The notes under the pieces: model-generated | The model's input: the letters and a program-made list of their open reading frames with translations, nothing else | Databases searched by the model: none | What the model was told of the DNA's origin: nothing | Shown here: piece by piece, positions 23,668 through 35,889 of the stretch | How the letters are laid out: each line of letters begins with the position of its first letter | How positions within the stretch are numbered: the stretch's first letter is position 1 | Made by a program: the position numbers and the translations under genes | Origin: Cricetomys ansorgei | Lineage: Eukaryota; Chordata; Mammalia; Rodentia; Nesomyidae | Length of the DNA: 64,000 bases | Assembly (NCBI GenBank): GCA_026225945.1 | Contig: JAMJFZ010003581.1 | Location: forward strand, 8,126,501-8,190,500 | Direction: 5' to 3'

Positions 23668-23895
23668 GAGGACTGAAGAGATAGCTCATTGGTTAACTTG
23701 TTGCTCTCATAGAGGACTCAGGTTCGGTTCCCAGTACCCACATGGTAGATCCCAACCATCTATAACTCCGGTTCCAGGGGAGCCACACTCTTGTCTGAAC
23801 AGCATACGTGTCATGCCCATAATACATGCAGGCAAAACATTAAATAGAATACACATAAATAAAACACATATGCACATAAAATGAAATAAAATTTA
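23668..23895 (+). repeat. B2-type SINE
   Basis: AGGACTGAAGAGATAGCTCA to CAGGTTCGGTTCCCAGTACC and an A-rich tail. Bases 23896-24954 after it include MIR/L2-like remnants near 24180-24330 and no gene. Confidence 0.8.
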
Positions 23896-24954
23896 AAAGT
23901 ATTCATTCTCTGTCTGAAGTCTTATGTATGCTTCATTTGTTTGTTTGTTTTTTCAGGAAGTCCTCAGGTCCTGGTTGAAGCACTTGAAGTGGACTGTCTC
24001 CCAGCTCCACCTCCCTGATTGTTCGCAGATACCCCATGGGTCATTGCATACCTGAGCAGGCATGGACTGCACTTTTCTGTCATAATCCCACTACGTATCT
24101 GTCTGTCCAGTGACATTACAGACTCATCTCTACAAAGGCAAGTAGACTATCTTTTTTAGTTATTGTGTCTCTACTACCTAGTATTTATTACCTAGCTTAG
24201 AACCCAGGCCAGAACTACTTAACATTTACTGATCACCATATCAGACAAGGCAACGTAACCGTCACAACAATATAAAATTATTACCCTCTTGTTCTAACTG
24301 GCTGTTCAGGAAGCAGCAAAGTCAGGGCTTGGCTCACAGTTTTCCAAACTTCTTTCACACTTTTATTACTTTCATCCCTGACTATTTTTTTTTAACCTGT
24401 CTAGATCTTTTTCTTTCAGCATTGAGACACGTGAAGTTGAGAGACTGTATTTCCTGAGTGGCACTTGTCAGATCTCCTTTGGCTGAGGACCTTTGGAAGA
24501 AGGGGGCCGTTTAGATAGAAACAGAAATTTAACTTTCTTCAGGGGAAAAAAAAAAAAAACTCAGAAAATAAAAAGACAGAATGTATTTGTGTATTAAAAC
24601 CTATTTTACTCTGTGAGTGCACATGGAAATCCATTGGTTTTATGAAATAACTATTGTGTGTATCTGGCTTATCACCGCCTAGAAATCCAAACCACAAAGC
24701 AAGTAGTTCAGAGACATGAACTCATCATATATAGATGCAGTTACCCAGGAGAGGCAGATCCGAAATTACTTCCTTTCCTGGTCATTGTCTAAAGAAAAAA
24801 TGAAACAATCTTTGCAAGTAGATTTTAGTTTATATGCAGGCCATGTTTTTAATTCCTCTGTTGAATTAAGACTTGCCATGGCATTAAAGGTAAAAACACC
24901 AAGACCTACACAGTTGGTCAGCAACAGAGAGTGTAAAACTGAGAATGATCATTA

Positions 24955-25065
24955 GAAGGGCTTTTGAGATGGTTTAGCAGGTGTAGCCTGACAACCTGGA
25001 TTTGATTCCTGGAGTCCACCTGAGTGGTGAAAGGAGAAAGAACTCTAGAAGTTGCCTTACAAATA
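24955..25065 (+). repeat. B2/B3-type fragment
   Basis: GGGCTTTTGAGATGGTTTAG and GATTTGATTCCTGGAGTCCA. Confidence 0.55.
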
Positions 25066-25165
25066 AAAGTTTTTGTTTGTTCATTTTTAAAGAAAGAAAA
25101 TGTTCAGCAGAATACATTCATCTAAAAACAGAGAAAAAAAAGCTAAGGTGCGTTTCCACCATCGG

Positions 25166-25177
25166 CCAGTAGGGGGA
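25166..25177 (+). promoter_or_regulatory. Partial CTCF-like motif before the PAQR8 coding exon
   Basis: CCAGTAGGGGGA matches the first 11 positions of the CTCF core but not the last two. It is in apparently unique sequence about 0.8 kb upstream of the exon. Confidence 0.3.
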
Positions 25178-25504
25178 TCCGTACGCACAGGTTTCTGGGA
25201 CTGACCCACTTAAGAGGCAACACGGCAGCAAAGGGCCTGGAACAGGACAAGGATCGCTTTTGCAAATGGCTACCCAACACGCGCGTTTTTTTAATCAATG
25301 GTAGCTTCACACTGTTAAGATATCCCACAGTGTGCACTGCTCTTTCCAAATCTCACTGACAAATAATCTGCCTTTAATTTGCGTTTCAGCCAACAACTTA
25401 ATTTTAAAGTTGCCCATAAGATTAGTGAATAGTTTAAGATTAGGTAGGTGCTAAAGAAATACAGTCCTTATTTATTGATTGATAGATTTATCTATCTATT
25501 GATA

Positions 25505-25612
25505 AGTGCTTCTATATAGCACAGGGTGGTCTTGAACTCATTGTGGAGCACAGACTGGCCTCCAGCTGACAGCCTCCTGCCTCAGCCTTCAGAGTGCGGG
25601 GATTATAGGCAA
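25505..25612 (-). repeat. B1 SINE, antisense
   Basis: GGTGGTCTTGAACTCATTGT to GAGTGCGGGGATTATAGGCA. Confidence 0.75.
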
Positions 25613-25963
25613 AACTTATTCTTCTATTTCAACCTATTTAATAATCCACGGCCATCTGATGATTACATTTTAGTAATATCCAGGGACTGTGGTGATCTTT
25701 AGAAGTGACTTTGTCTTCCAGGTATAAAGAAATCTTATTTATCACTAAGTCATGCTAAGCTAGCATGGCCATTATACAAGAGATGCCTCTCCCACATTAC
25801 TGAAAGTAGTGAGGAATCTGAATGTTGCCATAGAGAGGGAGACTGCAGCAACTCCACGGTACAGACGAAGAAAACAAGGTCCAGGGAATCTATCTGGACC
25901 TCCGTGTTCCCCGCGGTGTATGGACAAGTCACACGCCATTAGCTGCATTTGTCTCTGAATGTT

Positions 25964-25980
25964 CCTCTCCTACCTTCAGG
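25964..25980 (+). other. PAQR8: Splice acceptor of the PAQR8 coding exon
   Basis: A pyrimidine-rich run ending in TACCTTCAG/g places the 3' splice site after 25979, 41 bases before the start codon. PAQR8 genes normally have one or more non-coding 5' exons far upstream spliced to a single coding exon. I see no GC-rich promoter in positions 1-25900, so the first exon is probably outside the window or unrecognisable. Confidence 0.75.
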
Positions 25981-26020
25981 TTGCCCTACTGAACCCTGTG
26001 GATCCCGGGCCCCCGCTGCC

Positions 26021-27085
26021 ATGACGACTGCCATCTTAGAGCGCCTGAGCACCCTGTCTGTGAGTGGGCAGCAGTTGCGCCGTCTGCCCAAGATTCTGGA
26101 AGATGGGCTTCCCAAGATGCCGTGCACCGTCCCAGAAACCGACGTGCCCCAGCTCTTCAGGGAGCCTTACATCCACGCAGGCTACCGCCCCACAGGGCAT
26201 GAGTGGCGCTACTACTTCTTCAGCCTTTTTCAGAAGCACAACGAGGTGGTCAACGTCTGGACCCACTTGCTGGCGGCCCTAGCGGTCCTTCTGCGATTCT
26301 GGGCCTTTGCGGAGGCCGGGGCATTGCAGTGGGCCTCTCCTCACACCCTACCCCTCCTCCTCTTCATCCTGTCCTCCATCACTTACCTCACCTGCAGCCT
26401 CTTGGCCCACCTGCTGCAGTCCAAGTCGGAGCTGTCCCACTACACGTTTTATTTTGTGGACTACGTCGGGGTCAGCGTTTACCAGTATGGAAGTGCGTTG
26501 GCTCATTTCTTCTATAGCTCCGACCAGGCCTGGTACGAGCGGTTCTGGCTTTTCTTCTTGCCGGCAGCTGCTTTCTGCGGCTGGCTATCCTGTGCTGGCT
26601 GTTGCTACGCCAAGTACCGCTACCGGAGGCCTTACCCAGTTATGCGGAAGATCTGTCAAGTGGTGCCGGCAGGGCTGGCCTTCATCCTGGATATCAGCCC
26701 GGTGGCACACCGCGTGGCCCTCTGTCACCTGGCAGGTTGCCAGGAGCAGGCAGCTTGGTACCATACCCTCCAGATCCTCTTTTTCCTTGTCAGCGCCTAC
26801 TTCTTCTCCTGCCCGGTGCCGGAGAAGTACTTCCCCGGCTCCTGTGACATTGTGGGCCACGGACATCAAATCTTCCACGCCTTCCTTTCCATCTGCACGC
26901 TCTCCCAGCTGGAGGCCATTCTTCTAGACTACCAGGGACGCCATGAGATCTTCCTCCAGCGCCACGGTCCCCTGTCTGTCTACACCGCCTGTCTCTCCTT
27001 TTTCTTTCTGGCTGCCTGCAGTGCGGCCACCGCCTCGCTCCTGAGGCACAAAGTCAAGGCCAGACTGATCAGGAAAGACTCCTGA
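26021..27085 (+). CDS. PAQR8: PAQR8, membrane progestin receptor beta (complete)
   Basis: The reading frame gives a 354-residue protein, the usual length of mammalian PAQR8. It belongs to the progestin and adipoQ receptor family, plasma-membrane receptors reported to bind progestins and signal rapidly, partly through inhibitory G proteins. Visible family motifs are E75/N78/H82 in HNEVVNVWTH, S139/H140/D147 in SHYTFYFVDYVG, and H282-x3-H286 in GHGHQIFH; these are the putative metal-site residues shared with the ceramidase-like superfamily. Hydrophobic segments lie near residues 81-99, 109-132, 143-164, 174-192, 212-232, 249-264, 283-302 and 319-341. The start has a good context (gctgccATGa), no upstream ATG in the exon, and matches the family N-terminus MTTAILERLS. 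An in-frame ATG at 25949 is rejected because it precedes the splice acceptor ending at 25979. The whole coding region is in one exon, as in other mammals. No internal stop or frameshift is seen. The gene name rests on remembered family sequence, not a search. Confidence 0.97.
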   Translation: MTTAILERLSTLSVSGQQLRRLPKILEDGLPKMPCTVPETDVPQLFREPYIHAGYRPTGHEWRYYFFSLFQKHNEVVNVWTHLLAALAVLLRFWAFAEAGALQWASPHTLPLLLFILSSITYLTCSLLAHLLQSKSELSHYTFYFVDYVGVSVYQYGSALAHFFYSSDQAWYERFWLFFLPAAAFCGWLSCAGCCYAKYRYRRPYPVMRKICQVVPAGLAFILDISPVAHRVALCHLAGCQEQAAWYHTLQILFFLVSAYFFSCPVPEKYFPGSCDIVGHGHQIFHAFLSICTLSQLEAILLDYQGRHEIFLQRHGPLSVYTACLSFFFLAACSAATASLLRHKVKARLIRKDS

Positions 27086-27207
27086 GGTCTGCAGAAGGGG
27101 AAAGGTGCAGAGGTGGGCTACTGTGATTTGAAGAAAACTTGACGCAGTGATAGTAGTTGACTTCTTTCTTATTTCTAAGGCTTGACTTTTAAATTAGTAT
27201 GTATTAT

Positions 27208-27405
27208 GGGCTGGGGATGGAACTCAGTTGGCAGAGAGTCCTTGCGCAGCATGTAGGAAACCCAGACTTGGGTCCCCAGTGCCACACAAACCAGGATAGC
27301 AGCACTCAAGGAGGCAGAGGCAGGAGGATCTGAAGTGTTAGGTCATCGACATGTAGTGAGTTCAAGACTAGCCTTTGATACATGATAGCTTATCTTAAAA
27401 AGTAA
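27208..27405 (+). repeat. ID/B1 composite SINE (B4-like)
   Basis: An ID head (GGGCTGGGGATGGAACTCAG...GGTCCCCAGTGCC) is followed by a B1 body (GGAGGCAGAGGCAGGAGGAT). It lies in the probable PAQR8 3' UTR. Confidence 0.8.
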
Positions 27406-29280
27406 AACAAAAAAGATTATTGTGTATTTTTAAAAGAAAGGTGTGACTATGGGATTTCAAATGCAAGACATTTGACAGTTTTTAAAAGGAATATTCATTT
27501 TCTGTCTGGGTTGTAGCCTTGCACAACCTTAGCCTTGGCTAAGATTCAGGGGATCCCAAACTAAAGAGAATCATCCTCACCCCTGAACACTTAGCAGAAT
27601 TCTGGTTGTGGCTTCCAAAGCCCAGCCCTGAAACTGGACAGATGATCAAATTGGGCTGCCAACTGTAAACTGTGGCTGGTCCTCACTGTAATTGAATGAC
27701 CACTCTACGCTGCTAGTCTTTGGCAACTAAATAACTTTATCCATAGGCTCCGTTTTATTAAGAGTTCAGATGGTCTAGTGTGGAAAAGCCGGAATCTTCT
27801 AGAAGATTCACTGACACCTTTCGACTGAATGGGCTCTCCAGTTTATCTGTTTCCTGGTCTCACCACTGTAGCACTGGCCCTTTCCTCAGGATAACCAGCT
27901 AGCTGTCCAATTTGCCTGAAGACTGTTCCCACCCATAGTCTGCATGGTAATATGAAGAATTCCGAAGCTGTAACACTTCCAGGAAATGCTTGGAACCATA
28001 TGGACTTTCAGGAAGCTGATTCTCCTGTAATTCTAACGTCGGAAAATACAACAGTGCCAAGAGCTGCCAGGAGTCCCAGCCGGCAAACATGGATGCCCTT
28101 GCTGTCCGTTGCTCATGGGGCCCTTTCAGTTTCTATCTGTGGACTGCAGTATTAGCTGTAAGCTATTTAGAGCAGACCAGGAGATTAGCTTGAACAGACT
28201 CTAAAGTTCCTCGAGGGATCTGATTATTTCAAAAAGACCTAAGATCTAAGGTTCAAATTTCTTTTAGTTGCTGTCCCATGAAGGACCAATACAGTTACCC
28301 CAATCCAGGGTCCCCAAACAGGCAGTTCTGCCTCAGATTCGAGAAGAAACTTTGAAACAGGTCCTAGGACAGGTAAATCTGTGCTCACTGTGGTTGGCCC
28401 CTGAAGGTCCTTTGAGTAAGAATGAGGCACCTGATGGCCAAATGCACTGTTTGTAACATTGCTACCAGCAACTGCTGTGATTCGGGTGGTGCTTGCAGCT
28501 CTATATTCCAGCCACACAGCTCTCTCTGAGGACTGACTGCTGCATTAATCCAGTGAAGGAGGCTGTGGTTAAGGAAGGGCTGAGACACCCTCTCCTCTCA
28601 GGCTGCATTTCCTATCAGTATAAGGTCCCTGTGTATCAAAAAGGAAAGTGATCTGTCTCAACTCCAGTCTGATGAACCTCCTCTACTATTAGGTCACTTA
28701 CTATTCTTCACACCTTTGTTTCCTATCTTTCTGTGAGAGGTTTGTGAGTTTCGTGCCTTATACATGGGGATGTCTAAACACTTTAATATATGCACACATG
28801 GAATTTCCTGTTTGGGGTTACTGGGACAAGAAAAAAACGATCCCCAGAAAGAGTGACTTGTCAAACAGCTATTAATCTGTATTTGGGGGAGGCGGGGGTC
28901 AACTGAAACTCGCCTACTGCCTTTAAAGCAAGAAAGCATGTGTCTGATGCATCGTTTCACTAGATGGGTTTCTTGTTCACGGTCAAGAATCTGAACCGTG
29001 CTAGCAGAGCGCCTACACAAGCTTCCGGTTGTCTAGGCCAAGCTCATGGCAAGGAATGTTGGCAAAGCTGAACTGCTTTGAATTAAACAAAGGATGGCAG
29101 GTGGGTTGTGTAAATGCTACAAGTAGAGGGTCTGTTTAAAATGGGAGCCAGAAAGTGTTAGAAATACTCGCCGATACAGACTGTATTCTTTTAAAAGGTG
29201 GGGGTGAAAGTGAAAGAGAGAAATGGGGAGGCAGGTGTTCTTGACTGGAACTAGGGAGGTGTTTGTGAACAGAGATTTTG

Positions 29281-29415
29281 TCTTTTTTTTTTTTTTTTGA
29301 GATCTCATTATATAACCCCGGCCAGCCTGGAAATCATTGTGTAGACCAGCCTGGCCTTGAACTCTAGAGATCAACCTGCCTCTGCCTCCCAAGTGCCAGG
29401 GTTAAAGGTGTGCAC
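29281..29415 (-). repeat. B1 SINE, antisense
   Basis: Poly(T) then GAGATCTCATTATATAACCC to GCCTCTGCCTCCCAAGTGCC. An ID-like antisense piece follows at 29568-29648. Confidence 0.85.
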
Positions 29416-30162
29416 CTGCAGCCCAGTGCAGAGCTGAGCTCTGTTCCTGGTAGGTCCGGGACTCCACAGGTGTGAAAAACTGAGATAGCGCCATCCAATT
29501 TTCAGTTTAATCATGCAAACAGTGCTAACTAGTGAATTCGAAGTTAGTAAAAAAAAAAAAGAAGTGATTTTTGTGGAGTTGGGGCTTGAACTCAAGACGT
29601 TCCACATGCTAACTGAGACTTCATCCATTGAGCTACATACATCCCCAGGCTGAGGAACAGCGTCTGTGGAACGGACATTTGGGAGGTATGGAGGTGGGGA
29701 ACTGTGATCTTCCCTGAAAATGCCAGTATCTAATTAGAAGAATGTGAATGCAGGTGATTTTAACTCACTAAAATGAGTCTATCGGTATGTATTGATGCCT
29801 CTTTATTTACAATGGGGTTACCACCCTCAAAATAATGTGGAAAAAAATGTCAGAAGGCAGATGGTTATCTTGCTCTCAATGTTAGAAATTCCGGTGATTG
29901 CCTACTCTCTTTTAATTAAGACTTTCAACCCATTAAAATGTAAATGCTTCTGATAAAATTAAGCTGTCAGTCATTTACATTTTCTCGTGAATAAAATTTT
30001 GGTGTATTTATATAAGGCCCTACTTCAGTTCAGGAAGAAAGGACAACAGGTTTCATTTGGGGTGGCTGTTAATCCTTTCAGAATCCTGACTTTTATTTAC
30101 TGGTGAAGGTTGTTTTTATTGTTCCTTGTTTGGGGTGGTTTTTTTTTTGGGGGGGGAGGTTA

Positions 30163-30203
<41 letters not shown>
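30163..30203. repeat. (TG)n microsatellite
   Basis: About 19 dinucleotide units, next to an antisense B1 at 30204-30328. Confidence 0.95.
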
Positions 30204-30497
30204 TTTGTTCTGTTTTGTTTGAGATAGATCTCACTGTGTTTCCCAGGCTGGCCTGGAATGCCTGATTCTCCCCCATCTCAGCCTGCTATGGAACCGGGAC
30301 TACATGGTGCATCGACACCACATCCAATTCTAAGGAACTGATTTCAGTCTTAAAGATGTCAGAGTTACCTTTTCAATTTTTCCCATGAATTTCTCAATAA
30401 CAATAGTACAGATCATCGTCTGGAAGTGAAATAAAGAGTTCAGAGCCATTGCCTTCCGCGTTTGTCGTTGGTTACCACTCTCTAGTTCCATCGGAAT

Positions 30498-30510
30498 CCA
30501 CCAGATGGCG
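30498..30510 (+). promoter_or_regulatory. CTCF-like motif downstream of PAQR8
   Basis: CCACCAGATGGCG fits the CTCF core CCASYAGRKGGCR at every position and is not inside a recognisable SINE. It lies between PAQR8 and EFHC1, where an insulator or loop anchor would be sensible. Binding is inferred. Confidence 0.55.
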
Positions 30511-31312
30511 ACGTTGTCTTACTCAGTGCGCTCTCAGTCATGTTGCCAAGGCTGCTTGTACTGTTTTGCTTGATCGCTTGATAAAATGTGGAATTATTTT
30601 CTGTCTCTATAAATCTACTTACATGAATAATCATTAAACAAATTTTGTACGTAGATTTTTGTCGTGTTAAAAATGTAAAGAAAGTTACCTTCTGTGGATC
30701 CCTTGACAAGGGCTGCAGCGACAAAGCTTGACGCTGGCAGGAGGAGGTGGTTGGGACACTACTTCCGTCAAAAAGTAGGAAGATATAAAAACTTTTAAAT
30801 GTGTCTTCCAGAGCCCTCAAAACAAGTCCACTGCTAATTTCTCTACTTGTGGGCAGAACAAACTACCCTTTGAAGAGCTGAAGAGTTGATTTCTCTGCAG
30901 ATTTCAATATTATTGTATACATAATCTTAACTGAAGTTTGAACGGATTGTCTACGAGTTTTTGTTTGTTTTTTTTTTAATATAAAAATTATGAATTATAA
31001 AAAACAGTGTAGAATTTCCAGGAACATAATGTCCCAGTCTTCACAGAAGAGAATGTGGGTTTTCCATCTGAGTATATGTTCCTGATTAGGTAAATTAAAA
31101 AAAAACAAAAAAAACAGACGAATCTTTCTAACATATCTAAGGTAGGGGTTTTTCTTATATCCTATGATTCTCATAGGAAGATATATTCGTGGTATCTTAA
31201 GACTCCAGGAGGCCCAGGTTTTAACATGCACCAGGCTTTCTCTCCATATCCATTTGCGCTTCTGAGTAACCACCACTCAAGCAGGGCCAGAGGATTTCCA
31301 TTGATCTAGAGC

Positions 31313-31535
31313 TGCAGTTCTCACAACCCCTTGGAGGATCGAAAGACCCTTCCATAGGAGCCACCTAAAACCATCCACATATCAGATATTTACATTAAGA
31401 TTCATAATACTAGCAAAATTACAGTTATGAAGTAGCAACACAAGTAGTCTTACGGTTCGGGGGGGTCACCACAACACAAAGAAGTGTATTAAAGGGCCAC
31501 AGCATTAGGGAAGTTTAGAACCACCGCTCTAGAAG
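31313..31535 (-). mobile_element. URR1-like hAT DNA transposon copy
   Basis: Same element as at 15429 in the other orientation; ends near GCAGTTCTCACAACCCC and GTTTAGAACCACCGCT. Bases 30511-31312 before it and 31536-32654 after it contain no gene I can support. Confidence 0.7.
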
Positions 31536-32844
31536 GTACGAGAAAGGTGGCGATGCTTCAAAGCCACACACTGTAAAGTTCAAATATTCTCCCTTCAGAA
31601 AACTCCGGGGCCATCTGATCAGAAACACTGACTCCAAATATCTGCGAGTCCTTCTGCAGTGTGCATGAAACAGTTGTGCACAGCATGTGGCTTTCTAAAA
31701 TCTCACTTGACCTTCTGGTCCTGGACACCTCCCAGGTGGTCATGGCTGTGCTTTTTCTGTTAAGGTGGCGTGAAGTCACTTCACGTCACTCTTAACGGGA
31801 AAGCGTTGTGTGTACCACCCACAGAAGCCTCTCAGAAGCCCACAGCCCATTGCTCACTGACGACTGGATTACAAAGTCAAACCCACTGAGTTTCTTGAAA
31901 ATAGCGTTGGAGCCTTGTGTGTGAAGCTTGTCTGATAATAATCTTGCCTCGTCCCAAATCCACCTTCTCATGTTTCGCTGGGATTGAACATTGCCTGAGC
32001 ACTTGGCTCCCCACTGCCCCCCAGCCCCCACACAGATGGTGAGATAAAAGTATAAGGGCTGAACTTTGGTTCCTCCGCCTTTCAAGGAGTGGCGCAAACT
32101 TTGTAGATTAGTAAAGAGGTGGGGTTTTTTTGTTTGTTTGTTTGTTTTTGTTCTTAGGTCATTAGCTCTCATTTTAAAGCAAATATCTAATTATTGAAGA
32201 ATGTAGAAATGTAGAAAAGTGAGAAGAAAAATAACCTGTGGGCCCATTACTAAAAAGATTTTAGGGGTAAAGTAAAACTTTTATCAAAATCTTTTTAATC
32301 ATAGAATGTAAATTAGCAAAGCCATATAAAACTTCCTGGGGTGTGGGGTGTGGGGTGTGGAGGCACTAAGATTTTTAAGCAAGCTAGTACCTTCATTTTA
32401 TAAAATACGAAATCAACAGTCTTCGGTTCGGTTTACAGGAGCACCAAGAGCTCTGACGTTACACTCTGTAGATAATCTGATGATGCCAGCCTAGTGAACA
32501 AAGCCAGTGATACACTCCCTCTCCTGTTGAAATAGTTGTGTGAGATGCTCCTCGGATTCAAATCCCTGCAAGGGCTAAGCTAGCAAGACCGCTGGAGCCC
32601 CGCCAGCCCAGCCTGAGAACAGAGTGTGTGAATTCACTGATAGTCATCCCACAAACGGCAAGTAGTGCCAGGTACCAGGCTTTGCTCTGAGCTCTTGGGA
32701 CACAGCGGCAAAGAAAACATCCAACCTGTAGCAAAACAGAAAAATAAGTAAATGAAATATATGGTGCATTAGAAGGTGGTGGTGCTTGGAGAAAAAGAGC
32801 ATAGACAAGGAGTAGGCCGGTGGGCTGGGGTGAGTGTACAGGCT

Positions 32845-33070
32845 TTGCTTTTATTATTATTCTATGTTTCAGTGTTTTGCCTGTATGTGTGCCTGTGCAC
32901 AAGATATGTGCAGTGCCCATGGAGGCCAGAAGAGGGCGTTGGATTTCTTGGAATGGGAGTCGCAGATGGTTGTGACTTATGAACCACCACGTGGGGGCTG
33001 GGAATTGACCTCGGGTCCTCTGCAAGAGCTGCCAGTGCTCTTAACAACTGAGCTATTTATCACTCCAGTC
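32845..33070 (-). repeat. B2-type SINE, antisense, carrying a CTCF-like core
   Basis: Reverse B2 ending GAGCTATTTATCACTCCAGT, with CCAGAAGAGGGCG at 32926-32938, the CTCF-like core. Confidence 0.85.
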
Positions 33071-33074
33071 CCGA

Positions 33075-33312
33075 TTTTGTTTTGGTACCGAGTCTCAAGC
33101 AGACCAGGCTGGCCTCTCATTTGCTATGGAGCTGAGAATGACCTTGAACCTCTGGTCCTGCTGCTTGCAACTGCAAGGGCACACACAGCACTGCAGAGTG
33201 AGTGCTTGCTCTTCCATGCCAGCTTGTATGCAGTAGTGATGATGGAACCCAGGGCTTCCCGCTTCCTGCTTCCTGGGCAAGGATTTTACCAGCTGAGTCA
33301 CATCCCCCATGG
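33075..33312 (-). repeat. ID/B1 composite SINE, antisense
   Basis: GACCAGGCTGGCCTCTCATT to GGAACCCAGGGCTTCC and CCAGCTGAGTCACATCCCCC. Bases 33313-34361 after it include a MIR-like block at 33905-33995 (CCTATTTTACAAATGAGG) and no gene. Confidence 0.7.
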
Positions 33313-34364
33313 GATGAGGAAGGACCACTGAAATGGGGCAGAGTTGAGGAAACGAAACCGGCTGTTTTGTCCAAAACACGCCAGATTAGAAGGAGACTGG
33401 CAAAAACGGTGAGAGGAGGTGAGGACTGAGCGTGTAAGAGCTTACGGGGACTTTCTTGTAACCTCAGGAAATGGGGGTGGGGTGGGGGCTGGGGGTCACT
33501 GTTAATTTTTTTAATTACCCATTACTCATTATGACTCAATTTCCTTCAATTTACACAAAACCAGGTTATTGTTCAGTTCTTTGATTCATGGGCCCGGCTC
33601 AACAAGCTCTGCCTTCCTGTGGGCACACTCTTTTGTGGGTGGCAGATTGTTCCCAAAGTATTTTCAAACTCCCTAAGACACCGAGTTCTACTTCCTAGAA
33701 AGACTTCGAACGGTTCCTCATTCTGTCGACACTAGTTTTGTACGCTGGGTAATATTCTGGGAAGAAATGGAATGACACCCCCAGGGTAGTGTCTATAAAT
33801 AACAGCAACAGCTTATGTGGTCTACCGTACTTGACTTCTCCAGAGATGAGCTGTTCTCTGCTTCCTTCACTCTACCCCACCCCCACAAGCCTGTTGGCAG
33901 TTACCATTTCTATTGTCCCTATTTTACAAATGAGGAATGGAGGCATAAATCAAATAAGTTAACCCAGGACTGCCTGGTCAGGTAACGGGATCTCCCAGAA
34001 GCTTAGGCCTTTGGATCCTAAACTCCCATTCTTCTGCATCAGGATCAAGTGGACATAGAAAACTCTTTCCCAAGTGTCAGAGTATGAACTAGACAAGTTT
34101 TTGTATTGAGAGGAGGGTATGACGTAGATCCTCCCCTATCCTCCAGCAAGTAAACCAAACTTAAATGTGTTCTCATTGCATGTCTACACACGTTGGCCAA
34201 TTTTCCTCTAAGTGACACTGCTGGGGTGCTTGGTACCAGAGATGAAATTCCATATGTGTTCAGCGCTAGAATTCATCCATAATCACCAAAAACGACTTTC
34301 TAAACCATAAACCTGCTTAAAGAACCTCCAACTGGCCTCAAACTGGCCTTATTTCTCCAAACAT

Positions 34365-34524
34365 TTTTTGGTTTTTTTTTTTGAGACAGGGTTTCTCTGT
34401 TGTGACTCTGGCTGTCCTGGAACTCACTCTGTAGACCAGGCTGGCCTCAACTCACACAGATCTGCCTGCCTCTGCCTCCGTAGTGCTGGGATTAAAGGCG
34501 AGCACGACCACTACCTGGCTCTCT
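34365..34524 (-). repeat. B1 SINE, antisense, well preserved
   Basis: TTTTGAGACAGGGTTTCTCT to AGTGCTGGGATTAAAGGCGA. Confidence 0.93.
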
Positions 34525-34695
34525 ATACTTTTTTAGTATGTGTAAGATGACTAAAGTGGATCAATATGAAGGATGTGGTCAATGGATTCCATTTCTCATT
34601 AAAGTAAATTTGAGCACTATTCCAGGCTGAGCCTTTTTTTTTTTTTTTCTGGAAGAGAGTCAAGGAAATATGTCAAACATTCCATTCAAATACTT

Positions 34696-34825
34696 ATTCA
34701 GAGACAGGATCTTATTTTGGGATCCAGATTGGCCTAGAATTTTCTATCTACTAGGCTGTCCTTGAGCTTGTAGCAATCCACCTACCTCAGTGCAGGGATT
34801 ACAAGGATCTAACATCTGGCTGGTG
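34696..34825 (-). repeat. B1 SINE, antisense, diverged
   Basis: AGAGACAGGATCTTATTTTG to GTGCAGGGATTACAAGGATC. Bases 34826-35889 after it hold no recognised gene. Confidence 0.7.
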
Positions 34826-35889
34826 TGAATTTTTTTCAAAGTAAAATCATAATACTTCTACTATGTCTAAAATATTAAACAATTCCTTGACATCATTCAA
34901 TACCCAATGTTTGATTCCCAGTGACTTTACAAAGGCCATACCTAACTAACATAAGGTTTATTTGTTTGGATCAAGATCCCAGCAGAGCCCACACTGCCAT
35001 CAGTTGGCTGTTACTTATGTTTCTTTCAATCTATGGAGTCTCTTCCACTTCAGACCCTGCTGCCACATCCCCTTGGGATTCATTGGCAGTGCAAGATCTC
35101 ATGTCCTGGAAAAGTTACTCCTCTGACTAGCTACTTCATCGTGTCTTGGGGGTATGGATCTCTTCATCGGCTCTCCTCCATCAGGTGACGGCCAGGTGGT
35201 GGTCATCAGCTCAGTTTCGGGGAAGAAAGTGTAGGGTGAGTCCATGGTGGGTCTAGGCAGGTCTTTGGTCAAAGGTTGAGAGCCTCAGGAAATACAATTC
35301 CTGGGAGACTGTAGTCAGTGGAACATCTCCTTTTATTGGGTTATATTTATAGTAGAAAGTGCAGGGGAGGGTCTTTGGCACCCACGGACAGGGGCTATTG
35401 GTTAAGACCAGGATCTTAGAGTAGCCCCATTTGCATGTTGGGGCTCATTGTCTAAGGGTCAAAGTTCTGCAAAAGCAACTTCTGCATAAGGGGTGGTCTC
35501 ACAGGAGAGAGTGGAGGACAGCTAATCAGAAAATGGGCTCACCCTTAGGCCTTCCAGCTACAGCGTTCAGATAAGCACCAACCAGGCCACATTCTTTTGC
35601 CAGTGACCTGCTGTGAAGCAGGCAGCATTTAGAATTTAGCTGGGTTTTGCCAGGGCTAAGAAATTGGTTAGGGGTCAAACACCTTCTGCTCTAAGGGTAA
35701 GAATTCTGGGGTTCAAAGCACACTTTGACCCACTCTTAGCTCTAGGACAGCTCTAAATCAGGGTTCTGCCAGGACTTCCCATTCCACAGATTTCAAGGAA
35801 GAGCTTGATGTGTCAATAGATCCACAGGAATTCACTCACTGATTACAAGAAACTGTAAATAAAATCTCTATCTGTAAATACATTGGCCT

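Larger units (their letters stand above)
27086..30435 (+). other. PAQR8: Probable PAQR8 3' untranslated region
   Basis: After the stop codon there is about 3.3 kb without another coding frame, including an unusually SINE-poor stretch at 27430-29280, which fits a transcribed 3' UTR. Candidate polyadenylation signals (AATAAA) are at 29990-29995 and 30430-30435; the sequence alone does not say which is used. An ID/B1 composite SINE at 27208-27405 and an antisense B1 at 29281-29415 would be inside the UTR. The end is inference. Confidence 0.45.

Noticed and set aside
25949..26020. Upstream in-frame ATG giving a 378-residue PAQR8
   Set aside because: The ATG precedes the splice acceptor at 25979 and the N-terminal extension is absent from known family members.
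26203..26927. Overlapping 97- to 206-codon frames inside PAQR8
   Set aside because: Shadows of a GC-rich coding exon in other frames; only the 354-codon frame has family motifs.
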